A stretch of DNA of 5,549 bases, from positions 1 through 5,549 of the forward strand of contig JAUYJM010000052.1 of assembly GCA_030689285.1 (NCBI GenBank), read 5' to 3'. The translations under genes were made by a program, and so were the position numbers. This DNA comes from a bacterium. Its GTDB lineage: Bacteria; Patescibacteriota; Minisyncoccia; Phycocordibacterales; GCA-002787175. The notes under the pieces were generated by a model, which saw nothing but the letters and a program-made list of their open reading frames with translations, made no database searches and had not been told where the DNA came from. Within the stretch, counting starts at the first letter, position 1. Each line of letters starts with the position of its first letter. This document shows, piece by piece, positions 1 to 5,235 of the stretch.

Positions 1-138
1 GCTTCAGCCAGAAGGATTAAAAAGAAGGAACAGGTCGAAAAACTGATGGAATTTATTGACGTAAAATTAAACGAAAAAGTTGGAATTAAAAAAGCTATTA
101 ATTCTTTAATTCACTGTCAATTATGTTCCATAGCTTGA
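1..138 (+). CDS. 3' end of an unrecognised protein (partial)
   Basis: Frame 1 is open from the window edge to a TGA at 136-138, giving 45 C-terminal residues. The peptide is very rich in lysine and glutamate (it contains KKKEQVEKLMEFIDVKLNEK), looks helical, and ends HCQLCSIA with two cysteines three residues apart. The composition suits a real protein tail, but with so little of it I cannot name a family. The start lies outside the window. It could also be a chance open frame in AT-rich DNA, or the decayed tail of a gene. The GC-rich fold-back element begins about 40 nt downstream, so the gene may have been cut short by rearrangement; that is inference. Confidence 0.4.
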   Translation, partial: ASARRIKKKEQVEKLMEFIDVKLNEKVGIKKAINSLIHCQLCSIA

Positions 139-179
139 ACAGATTAGTGCAGTAACTCTCCACACCCCCCGATGAATGG

Positions 180-343
180 CTTTAATTCTCCCCTGCTCCC
201 CTGCCAGAGGGGTGAGGAAGCGAACACTTGGAGCTTCCGCAAGGCCGGAGCGCGGGCAGCGCGAGGCAGGGTTGAAAGATTTTTCCAGCCAGAAAAATAC
301 TTTTGACCTCCCGAGTCCGCGAGGGTGAGGGGTGGGAGTAAAG
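180..343. repeat. GC-rich imperfect fold-back (long inverted repeat)
   Basis: The outer arms begin CTTTAATTCTCCCC at 180 and, read on the opposite strand from 343, CTTTACTCCCACCCC. They remain recognisably complementary for roughly 37 nt. The centre is a second dyad: ATTTTTC at 279-285 pairs with GAAAAAT at 292-298 around a 6-nt loop, and the pairing continues outward (GTTGAAAG against CTTTTGAC) with a one-base bulge. The left arm holds about 50 extra nucleotides (about 218-270) that contain their own small hairpins (GCTTCCG/CGGAGC and CGCG/CGCG). The structure resembles a non-coding palindromic element of MITE or REP type, but I recognise no named family. Confidence 0.6.
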
Positions 344-349
344 GGAGTA

Positions 350-418
350 CCGCCTTCTTAGGCGGGGAGGGATTTATAAAATCCCCCGCCTTTCAGGCAC
401 CCCCTTTAGGAAAGGGGG
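350..418. repeat. Chain of overlapping GC-rich hairpins
   Basis: Four hairpins follow one another. CCGCCT (350-355) pairs with AGGCGG (360-365) around TCTT. GGCGGGG (from 361) pairs with CCCCGCC (to 390) as part of an imperfect stem. GCCT (388-391) pairs with AGGC (395-398). CCCCCTTT (400-407) pairs perfectly with AAAGGGGG (411-418) around a 3-nt loop. The first and second share bases 361-365 and the second and third share 388-390, so neighbours exclude each other. The last could act as a terminator-like barrier, but neither strand shows a run of T after it. Confidence 0.6.
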
Positions 419-587
419 AATAAGAGGTTTTGACATGCTCTAGTATCTGAAAAATTGATTAAAAATTGAAAATTATCTTATTCTGACGGTTTTGTCCGCC
501 TTTTCAAAGGTCTGTTTAAGTAACACGTGGAGAGGTTGACTTGTAACGAGAATAGCTGAATCAAAAATGGACTCAAACTATTCCACT

Positions 588-599
588 ATTCGTACGAAT
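588..599. repeat. 12-bp palindrome ATTCGTACGAAT, copy 1
   Basis: This is a perfect palindrome in the AT-rich spacer downstream of the cysteine desulfurase. The same 12 bases form the core of an 18-bp palindrome inside that gene at 997-1014. It could be a protein-binding site or part of a dispersed palindromic repeat family. A lone 12-bp palindrome could arise by chance in this length of DNA; the shared core is what makes it notable. Confidence 0.45.
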
Positions 600-681
600 T
601 AGACCATAAGAGTTTGCGAGTGGATATCTTTTCTGTTGCTCAACTTGATAAATAACTTTGAATTACGAATTTTGATATCTC

Positions 682-1944
682 TCATCGTATGCAATTCTTT
701 AAAACTCGCGCTAAATAGTCAATATCCGATTTTTGCGTATAACGGCCAAGTGAAAAACGTAAAGCGCACTTTGCCCGCCATTTCGGACCGCCCAAGGACT
801 TTATAACATACGACTCCTCCTTCCCTTCTTCGCAGGAACTTTTTGTGGAACAAGCGATGCCTGCCGCGTCAAGTTGGAGAACAAAAAATTCCGCGTTTAT
901 ACCTTCAATTGATATGTTGATGTTGCAAGGCAGTCGCTTTTCAAGCGAGCCGTTTATAACCACTCTCTTTGTCATTTCACTATCCTCGTCTATTCTCTTA
1001 TTCGTACGAATAAGCAAATAGAAATAATCCGCAAGCTTTTTAAGCCGTTCAGATTCTTTTTCTCTCAAGGCAACCGAAAGCTCAAAGGCCTTTGCGAAAC
1101 CCATCGCGGCGGAGGTGTTTTCCGTGCCTGAACGCAATTCATTTTCTTGACCGCCGCCGAAGATAATGGGACTCAAATTGACATTTCGTCTTTTGTAAAG
1201 AAGTCCAATGCCCTTTGGCCCGTACATTTTATGGGCGTCAAAGGTTACAAGGTCGGCGCTAAGATGACTGGGTGAACAATTCAGATACATCGGCGCTTGG
1301 CTCGCGTCAACATGAAAGACAGGTTTTGCGACTTTGAGCTTGAAAGTTGTTTGCCGTCCGGTTTTTGGTTTTTGTTTTGGCTTTTGAAGCTCTCTTTGGT
1401 TTTGAAAGTCCGAAAGCAATTTTCCGATTTTCAAAATCGGCTGAACCACTCCTATTTCACTATTTGCATACTGTATGGAAACAAGCGCCGTTTCCTGGCG
1501 TAGAGCTTTTTTTACATCCTCCGGATTTATAAGACCTTCCGAGTTTGGTTTTAAATATGTAACCGCCGCGCCTCTTTTTTCAAGTTCGCGAATCGGTTCC
1601 AAAACGGACGAATGTTCAATGGCAGTCGTTATCACATGAGCGTCATCCGTGAAAGCACCGAATATCGCCATGTTGTTTGACTCGGTTCCGCCCGAAGTGA
1701 AAACAAGCTCCTCTGCCCGACATTCCAGAGAGCGCGCGATTTTAACGCGCGATTCCTCCAGAAGTTTTTTGGCCAGAACGCCCTCTTTGTGAATAGAGCT
1801 CGGATTGCCAAAAACCTCTTTTTCCGCTTTTTGGATTACTTTTAAAACCTCCGGCGCAATAGGCGTAGAAGAGGCGTAATCCAAATATATGCGCGATTTT
1901 CGCTTTGAACCGCGAGCCATGAGTTTCAGGTTTTTTATTGACAT
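682..1944 (-). CDS. Cysteine desulfurase, class I (NifS/IscS type)
   Basis: This is a PLP enzyme that removes sulfur from L-cysteine, giving alanine and an enzyme-bound persulfide for tRNA thiolation or Fe-S assembly; it is cytoplasmic. All family landmarks are visible in the 420 residues: YLDYASSTP at 20-28, GNPSS at 46-50, the cofactor-binding SGGTESNN at 84-91, His111, QYANSEIG at 158-165, HVDASQ at 211-216, the PLP lysine K239 in DAHKMYGPKG, RSGTEN at 271-276, and the catalytic cysteine C371 in a long class I loop. Residues about 180-208 are a lysine-rich insertion between two strands that usually adjoin (PKQKPK core). The 18-bp palindrome 997-1014 encodes LIRTNK (311-316). Family members usually begin just before the YLDYA motif, so Met9 (ATG at 1920-1918) is an alternative start. 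Neither ATG has a clear Shine-Dalgarno. The gene stands alone and is divergent from its neighbour. The enzyme class is certain; the pathway served is not. Confidence 0.96.
   Translation of the reverse strand: MSIKNLKLMARGSKRKSRIYLDYASSTPIAPEVLKVIQKAEKEVFGNPSSIHKEGVLAKKLLEESRVKIARSLECRAEELVFTSGGTESNNMAIFGAFTDDAHVITTAIEHSSVLEPIRELEKRGAAVTYLKPNSEGLINPEDVKKALRQETALVSIQYANSEIGVVQPILKIGKLLSDFQNQRELQKPKQKPKTGRQTTFKLKVAKPVFHVDASQAPMYLNCSPSHLSADLVTFDAHKMYGPKGIGLLYKRRNVNLSPIIFGGGQENELRSGTENTSAAMGFAKAFELSVALREKESERLKKLADYFYLLIRTNKRIDEDSEMTKRVVINGSLEKRLPCNINISIEGINAEFFVLQLDAAGIACSTKSSCEEGKEESYVIKSLGGPKWRAKCALRFSLGRYTQKSDIDYLARVLKNCIR
997..1014. repeat. 18-bp perfect palindrome within the cysteine desulfurase gene, copy 2
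   Basis: CTTATTCGTACGAATAAG reads identically on both strands and contains the 12-bp palindrome also found at 588-599. It lies in frame, encoding LIRTNK at residues 311-316, in a loop of the C-terminal domain whose length varies in the family. This is the kind of place where a palindromic element could insert without destroying the enzyme. Confidence 0.5.
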
Positions 1945-1966
1945 AGGTTATTCGTTATGTTATCAT
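1938..1966 (+). promoter_or_regulatory. Promoter for the small membrane protein gene
   Basis: A consensus -35, TTGACA (1938-1943), is followed after exactly 17 bp by TATCAT (1961-1966). Transcription would start near 1973, giving a leader of about 27 nt that contains the AAAGGA ribosome site at 1988-1993. The -35 lies across the start codon of the divergent cysteine desulfurase, read on the opposite strand. Confidence 0.65.
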
Positions 1967-1990
1967 AAAAGGTAGAGAAATTCAACCAAA
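1962..1990 (-). promoter_or_regulatory. Possible promoter for the cysteine desulfurase gene
   Basis: On the minus strand a good -10, TATGAT (1967-1962), sits 17 bp from a weak -35, TTTGGT (1990-1985). Transcription would begin near 1955, leaving a leader of about 11 nt before the ATG at 1944 and no room for a normal ribosome site. The -10 overlaps the opposing -10 (1961-1966) through the palindrome ATGTTATCAT. The weak -35 makes this tentative. Confidence 0.4.
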
Positions 1991-1999
1991 GGAATGACA

Positions 2000-2455
2000 A
2001 TGAATATCTACGGTACTTTTATACTTGTATTAGCGATGGTTTTAATGACCGCATGGACAGTAGCGGTGGTGCATATTGCCTTCCTTTTTGTCAGAATGGG
2101 GCTATCCAAAGAAACGGACAAATTTTCAGTACTGTTAGTACTTGTAATGTTGATTATGCTTCAGTGCCTGGTTGCAACCATGGTAAACCAAGCGGTAAAG
2201 GCGTTAGGAGAAAGCAGTTTTAACCATCGCTACATTTCTCCCCAGGATTTTGGCGGAGAGGTGAAAGATATCTGGATTGGCGAGTCCGCCTTTCCGTCCG
2301 TCCTTGGTGGAAAGAAAATTCGCCTCGCCCAGGACGGAACAAACACCTATCTGCTTTTTCTCTCGGAGGAAGACGAAAGCAGGAGGATGTTAAGGGTGGT
2401 GGTGAAGGAACTGGAAATTTCGAAGCTACCGACGGCGTTTCGGCTCAACAAGTAG
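2000..2455 (+). CDS. Small two-helix membrane protein, unknown function
   Basis: The protein has 151 residues. Two strongly hydrophobic segments at about 5-31 and 42-66 should span the membrane as a hairpin. A soluble C-terminal part of about 80 residues follows, containing FGGEVKDIWIGESAF and an acidic turn SEEDESRR. There is no cleavable signal peptide and no motif I recognise. I chose the ATG at 2000 over the one at 1994: AAAGGA (1988-1993) is 6 nt from the former and directly abuts the latter, so only the former is well placed. This is the only gene in the window with a convincing Shine-Dalgarno. It has its own promoter and ends just before a strong hairpin, so it is probably a single-gene transcript. 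The open frame, promoter, ribosome site and hairpin together make it a real gene of unknown role. Confidence 0.85.
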   Translation: MNIYGTFILVLAMVLMTAWTVAVVHIAFLFVRMGLSKETDKFSVLLVLVMLIMLQCLVATMVNQAVKALGESSFNHRYISPQDFGGEVKDIWIGESAFPSVLGGKKIRLAQDGTNTYLLFLSEEDESRRMLRVVVKELEISKLPTAFRLNK

Positions 2456-2467
2456 AAACGAACTTTC

Positions 2468-2500
2468 AGGCCCCGTTCGCGCTTCGCGCGAACGGGGCCT
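2468..2500 (+). terminator. Strong GC-rich hairpin, probable terminator
   Basis: GGCCCCGTTCGCG (2469-2481) pairs perfectly with CGCGAACGGGGCC (2487-2499) around CTTCG, and A2468 pairs with T2500. It begins 13 nt after the stop codon of the small membrane protein. The tail that follows is TTCTCATTC, a poor T-tract, so it may terminate inefficiently or serve mainly to protect the mRNA 3' end. Confidence 0.7.
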
Positions 2501-2516
2501 TCTCATTCATAATTCT

Positions 2517-2542
2517 TAAATCCTAAATCATAAATCGTAAAA
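2517..2542. repeat. Short tandem repeat of TAAATCN
   Basis: Three adjacent 7-nt units, TAAATCC, TAAATCA and TAAATCG, are followed by a partial TAAAA. A 10-nt direct repeat, CATAATTCTT, frames this spacer at 2508-2517 and 2572-2581. It looks like low-complexity intergenic filler, with no function evident. Confidence 0.5.
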
Positions 2543-2579
2543 CCATAGTCGCATTTTCCTCACTCCTCGTCCATAATTC

Positions 2580-2608
2580 TTGCTTCCTGCCTCTATTCAT
2601 TGTATGCT
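2580..2608 (+). promoter_or_regulatory. Promoter for the DUF4446 gene, leaderless geometry
   Basis: TTGCTT (2580-2585) is followed after exactly 17 bp by TATGCT (2603-2608). The expected transcription start is near 2615, one base before the ATG at 2616, implying an mRNA with essentially no leader. This also explains why the TTG at 2580 and the ATG at 2604 are not starts: they lie in the -35 and the -10. Confidence 0.6.
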
Positions 2609-2615
2609 CTATCTA

Positions 2616-3092
2616 ATGACCCTTGACCCGAACATTTTAATATACGCTCCTTTGGCTGTCAGCATTATAATTGTCGTTTGGCTCGCCCGTCTTGAAATGA
2701 GAATCAACCGCCTGTTGCGCGGCAAGGACGCAAAAACTTTGGAGGACACCATCTTAGGTATTGATAGGGGGCTTGGAGACGCGAGAAAATTTCAAAAAGA
2801 TATGGAGCAATATCTCACATCGGTAGAGACTCGCCTCAGAAGGTCTGCTCAAGGAGTGGGGACGGTTCGTTTCAACGCGTTTAGGGGTACAGGTGAAGGT
2901 GGTAGCCAAAGTTTCGCCACGGCCTTTTTGAATGAACATGGTGATGGAGTGGTTATTTCCAGTATGTATTCCCGCGACCGTGTAAGCGTCTTTTCAAAAC
3001 CACTGACAAAATTCAAATCGGAATATGAGCTTTCAAAGGAAGAAAAGGAAGCGGTAGCAAAGGCGAAGGGACAATTGCCCCAGGAGCAATAA
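2616..3092 (+). CDS. DUF4446 family membrane-anchored protein
   Basis: The protein has 158 residues. One N-terminal membrane helix (about 7-25, LIYAPLAVSIIIVVWLARL) is followed by a basic stretch and a charged, probably coiled-coil segment (about 26-79, with NRLLRGKDAKTLED). The conserved family core (about 83-130) comes next: VRFNAF, the QSFATAFLNEHGDGVVISS stretch, and YSRDRVSVFSKPL. It then ends in a charged tail, YELSKEEKEAVAKAKG. This order of parts is the standard layout of DUF4446 (PF14584 as I recall), whose biochemical role is unknown. The core probably faces the cytoplasm, inferred from the positive residues after the helix. I chose the ATG at 2616, since earlier possible starts overlap the promoter and would add residues the family does not need. 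It lies between a hairpin and an inverted repeat, so it is likely transcribed alone. Confidence 0.88.
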   Translation: MTLDPNILIYAPLAVSIIIVVWLARLEMRINRLLRGKDAKTLEDTILGIDRGLGDARKFQKDMEQYLTSVETRLRRSAQGVGTVRFNAFRGTGEGGSQSFATAFLNEHGDGVVISSMYSRDRVSVFSKPLTKFKSEYELSKEEKEAVAKAKGQLPQEQ

Positions 3093-3105
3093 TCAAGAAG
3101 CAAGA

Positions 3106-3211
3106 AACAAACTCCAAACAAATTCCAAATCTAAATTTTGAAATTGCAAACCTCGATCTCCGTATTTTCGTAATTGAAATTTATAATTTGACTATTGCTT
3201 GGTGTTTGGTT
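3106..3211. repeat. Long imperfect inverted repeat upstream of infB
   Basis: The left arm (3106-3140, starting AACAAACTCCAAACAAATTC) and the right arm (3176-3211) are inverted copies. Read on the opposite strand the right arm begins AACCAAACACCAAGCAATAG. By eye about 28 of 36 aligned positions match, with one gap. The loop is about 35 nt. It fills nearly the whole spacer between the DUF4446 gene and infB, and its right arm contains the -35 of the infB promoter. It could slow or end DUF4446 transcription, or be a decayed mobile palindrome. Confidence 0.5.
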
Positions 3212-3216
3212 ATTAG
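3188..3216 (+). promoter_or_regulatory. Promoter for infB-rbfA, leaderless geometry
   Basis: TTGACT (3188-3193) is followed after exactly 17 bp by TATTAG (3211-3216). The expected transcription start, 7 nt past the -10, is 3223, the A of the infB ATG. No Shine-Dalgarno precedes that ATG, which agrees with a leaderless mRNA. Confidence 0.55.
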
Positions 3217-3222
3217 CTGACC

Positions 3223-4836
3223 ATGCAGTTTTTCGCTATTGATTATCTTTCGAAATATATGAACAATACATCACACAATCATAAACTATTCACTCGTCCT
3301 CCCATCGTGGTAGTTATGGGGCATGTTGACCATGGAAAAAGCACCTTACTTGATTTTATAAGAAAAACTAAAGTGGTCGAAGGAGAGGCCGGCGGGATAA
3401 CACAGCATATAGGCGCTTATGAAATTGAGCATACGGATAATGAGGGCAAAAAACGCCGAATAACATTTTTGGACACGCCAGGGCATGAAGCTTTCAGCGC
3501 CATACGCTCCAGAGGAGCGAAAATTGCAGATGTGGCTGTGCTTGTGGTTTCCGCGGAAGACGGTGTCAAGCCCCAAACCTTGGAGGCCTCGCGTTTTATA
3601 AAAGAAAATGAACTGGCGTATATCATCGCAATAACCAAGATTGATAAATCTACGGCAGACATGGAGAAGACTAAGCAAAGTCTCGCGGAAAATGGCATAT
3701 ACATAGAAGGATACGGCGGCGATATACCGGCTGTGCCGGTATCTTCAAAAACAGGTGAAGGTGTGAGCGACCTGCTGGAAATCCTGGCGCTATCGACCGA
3801 TATGCAAGACTTGAAAATGGAAACAGGATTACCTGCAAAAGGAGTAATAATAGAAGCGCACAGAGATAGCAAAAAAGGTATCACAGCCACTCTGATTGTT
3901 CAGGAAGGAACTCTTAAAAAAGGAAGTACTTTGATTGCGGGCGGTAGTATGTCGCCGGTGAGGATTATGGAAAATTTTCAAGGCAAAGCGATTTCCGAAG
4001 CGCTTATTTCAAGTCCTGCGCGTGTTGTGGGTTGGGACATTGTACCCTCGGTGGGAGAAATCTTTACCGCTTTTGAAAGTAAACGAGAGGCGGAAGAAGA
4101 AATGAGGAAAAAAGGAAGGAATGCTTCTAGCGGAGACCTAAAAACTTCAAGAAAACCTCCAATTTCAACGATAAAGCGACCGCAAACTTCAGACGCGACT
4201 ACCAAAGTACAAGAAGACTCGGAATTTGAACGGGGAGTTATCCCACTGGTCGTAAAGGCAGATACTTCAGGGTCGGCAGAAGCGGTTCTTTTTGAAATAC
4301 TGAAACTGTCGCAAGACAAAGTAGAGCTTAGAGTTATTTCAAAAGGCATAGGCGACATCGGAGAAAACGATGTAAAACTTGTGGCTAGAGACGACAGAGC
4401 CGTAATTCTCGGATTTAACGTCAAGGCCGACACAAGGGCCACTAGAATGGCGGAACAGCTTGGAGTAACAATCAACACCTCTGATATCATATACAAACTT
4501 TCTGAATGGCTGGCTTCGCTCGTTGATGCTAGAACCCCTAAGACGAAGGTTACAGAGGAAATGGGCAAAATTAAAGTTTTAAAAATTTTTAGCGCTGAAA
4601 AAGACAGACAGATTATTGGGTGCAGAATTTCAGACGGAGAAATCGTACAGGGAAATCAAGTCAAAATTTTGAGGCGGGAGAACGAAATCGGTCAAGGAGT
4701 AATAAAAGAACTTCAGCTCCAAAAGACAAAAGTCAGCGAAGTAAAAGCTCTGGCGGAGTTCGGCGCTTTGTTTGAGTCAAAGACTGAAGCGGCTGTAGGT
4801 GATACATTGGTGCCATTTAGAGTGGTCATGAAATAG
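3223..4836 (+). CDS. infB: Translation initiation factor IF2, short form
   Basis: IF2 is the GTPase that places initiator fMet-tRNA on the 30S subunit and promotes 50S joining. The GTPase motifs are in order: G1 GHVDHGKST at 33-41, switch region GGITQHIGAY at 57-66, G3 DTPGH at 84-88, G4 TKID at 138-141, G5 SSK at 174-176. Domain II follows (about 200-285), then a charged linker (about 286-337), domain III from about 338 (IPLVVKADTSGSAEAV) and the C-terminal initiator-tRNA-binding domain (about 447-537). At 537 residues it lacks the long N-terminal extension of E. coli IF2 (about 890 residues), since the GTPase domain starts near residue 26. G4 has threonine where NKID is usual; TKxD is tolerated in other GTPases, so activity is likely. 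The start at 3223 fits the predicted transcription start; Met13 at 3259 is the alternative. rbfA follows after 11 nt, the usual gene order. Confidence 0.98.
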   Translation: MQFFAIDYLSKYMNNTSHNHKLFTRPPIVVVMGHVDHGKSTLLDFIRKTKVVEGEAGGITQHIGAYEIEHTDNEGKKRRITFLDTPGHEAFSAIRSRGAKIADVAVLVVSAEDGVKPQTLEASRFIKENELAYIIAITKIDKSTADMEKTKQSLAENGIYIEGYGGDIPAVPVSSKTGEGVSDLLEILALSTDMQDLKMETGLPAKGVIIEAHRDSKKGITATLIVQEGTLKKGSTLIAGGSMSPVRIMENFQGKAISEALISSPARVVGWDIVPSVGEIFTAFESKREAEEEMRKKGRNASSGDLKTSRKPPISTIKRPQTSDATTKVQEDSEFERGVIPLVVKADTSGSAEAVLFEILKLSQDKVELRVISKGIGDIGENDVKLVARDDRAVILGFNVKADTRATRMAEQLGVTINTSDIIYKLSEWLASLVDARTPKTKVTEEMGKIKVLKIFSAEKDRQIIGCRISDGEIVQGNQVKILRRENEIGQGVIKELQLQKTKVSEVKALAEFGALFESKTEAAVGDTLVPFRVVMK

Positions 4837-4847
4837 CCGTTTTAAAT

Positions 4848-5174
4848 ATGGAAAAACGAGACGAAAGAATAAAAGAAGTCGTGCGAAAAGCCGCCGCTCT
4901 GTTTTTAAACAAGGAGTCAAACGGCTCTTCCCTCATAACGGTTACTGATGTCGCGCTCAAAAACAGGGGCAAAAAAGCCGATATTATGATAACGGTCTTA
5001 CCGGAAAATCAGGAAGACGCCGCTTTGGATTTTTCAAAAAGGAAGCGCGGAGAGTTTAGAGAAGTATTAAAGCATGAGACTTCTCTTCAAGTTCTGCCGT
5101 TCGTTGATTTTTTGATAGACAAAGGAGAAAAAAATCGGCAAAGAGTGGATGAGCTTTTATCGGGCAAAATTTAG
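4848..5174 (+). CDS. rbfA: Ribosome-binding factor A
   Basis: RbfA binds the immature 30S subunit and helps finish the 5' end of 16S rRNA, with a known role at low temperature. The 108 residues match the family in length and plan. An N-terminal helix (MEKRDERIKEVVRKAAALFL) is followed by a strand SLITVTDVALKNRGKKADIMITVLP (28-52), a helix with KRKRGEFREVL (64-74), a strand ending VLPFVDFLIDKG (82-93) and a closing helix RQRVDELL. This is the single KH-like fold of RbfA. It follows infB after 11 nt with no recognisable Shine-Dalgarno (TTTAAAT precedes the ATG), so translation probably depends on the upstream gene or on another means of start recognition. The infB-rbfA order is widely conserved and supports the call. 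Confidence 0.92.
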   Translation: MEKRDERIKEVVRKAAALFLNKESNGSSLITVTDVALKNRGKKADIMITVLPENQEDAALDFSKRKRGEFREVLKHETSLQVLPFVDFLIDKGEKNRQRVDELLSGKI

Positions 5175-5180
5175 ATTTTC

Positions 5181-5189
5181 TGATATAAT
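5181..5189 (+). promoter_or_regulatory. Extended -10 promoter of the tRNA cluster
   Basis: TGATATAAT is a perfect TGN extended -10 with consensus TATAAT (5184-5189). No good -35 is visible at the right distance, which an extended -10 can do without. The expected start is near 5196, just before the tRNA-like half at 5198. The element begins 7 nt after the rbfA stop codon, with no terminator between. Confidence 0.7.
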
Positions 5190-5197
5190 CTTTTGGG

Positions 5198-5235
5198 TGG
5201 CTGATGGTGAAGTGGTAGCATTTCAGCATATCCTT
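5198..5235 (+). pseudogene. 5' half of a tRNA (tRNA-Gly-like), truncated
   Basis: The stretch matches tRNA numbering through the D-arm: a 7-nt acceptor strand TGGCTGA (5198-5204), T8 and G9, then a D-arm GGTGAAGTGGTAGCAT (5206-5221) with A14, G18, G19 and A21 in place, and the start of an anticodon arm, TCAGC (5223-5227). It most resembles tRNA-Gly. The expected GCTGA partner and T-arm are missing, because the tRNA-Cys begins at 5236. TGGCTGA can instead pair over 7 bp, with two G-U pairs, with TTGGCCA (5234-5240), which includes the first five bases of tRNA-Cys. It is probably a relic, or alternatively a structured leader. Confidence 0.5.

Larger units (their letters stand above)
139..681. 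other. Gene-free region with palindromic elements
   Basis: No coding region is supportable on either strand across these 543 nt. The first part is sharply GC-rich and built of inverted repeats (180-343 and 350-418, described separately). The remainder (about 420-681) is AT-rich and carries a 12-bp palindrome at 588-599. A TTGACA at 430-435 has no convincing -10 partner, so I do not call a promoter. No T-tailed hairpin is visible behind the cysteine desulfurase stop codon, which enters this region from the right, so I cannot say where that transcript ends. Confidence 0.7.

Noticed and set aside
180..418. CRISPR array or a known riboswitch
   Set aside because: There are no regularly spaced direct repeats, and no downstream gene on the + strand for a riboswitch to control.
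682..684. UGA recoding to glycine, as in Gracilibacteria and SR1
   Set aside because: UGA ends the desulfurase frame exactly at the expected family length, and none of the clear genes contains an internal UGA.
1297..1532. Two short + strand frames opposite the cysteine desulfurase
   Set aside because: They lie over the lysine-rich insertion of the real gene and read as phenylalanine/leucine-rich antisense, with no ribosome site.
1994..1999. ATG at 1994 as start of the small membrane protein
   Set aside because: AAAGGA abuts it directly; the same site is correctly spaced for the ATG at 2000.
2580..2615. TTG at 2580 or ATG at 2604 as the DUF4446 start
   Set aside because: These bases serve as the -35 and -10 of a well-spaced promoter, and the family needs only a few residues before the membrane helix.
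2754..3121. Two minus-strand frames opposite the DUF4446 gene
   Set aside because: They are antisense shadows of a confidently identified coding region, without promoter or family resemblance.
3346..4568. Several long open frames on the minus strand opposite infB
   Set aside because: They mirror the infB coding frame, have serine-rich low-sense translations and no start signals; infB itself is unmistakable.
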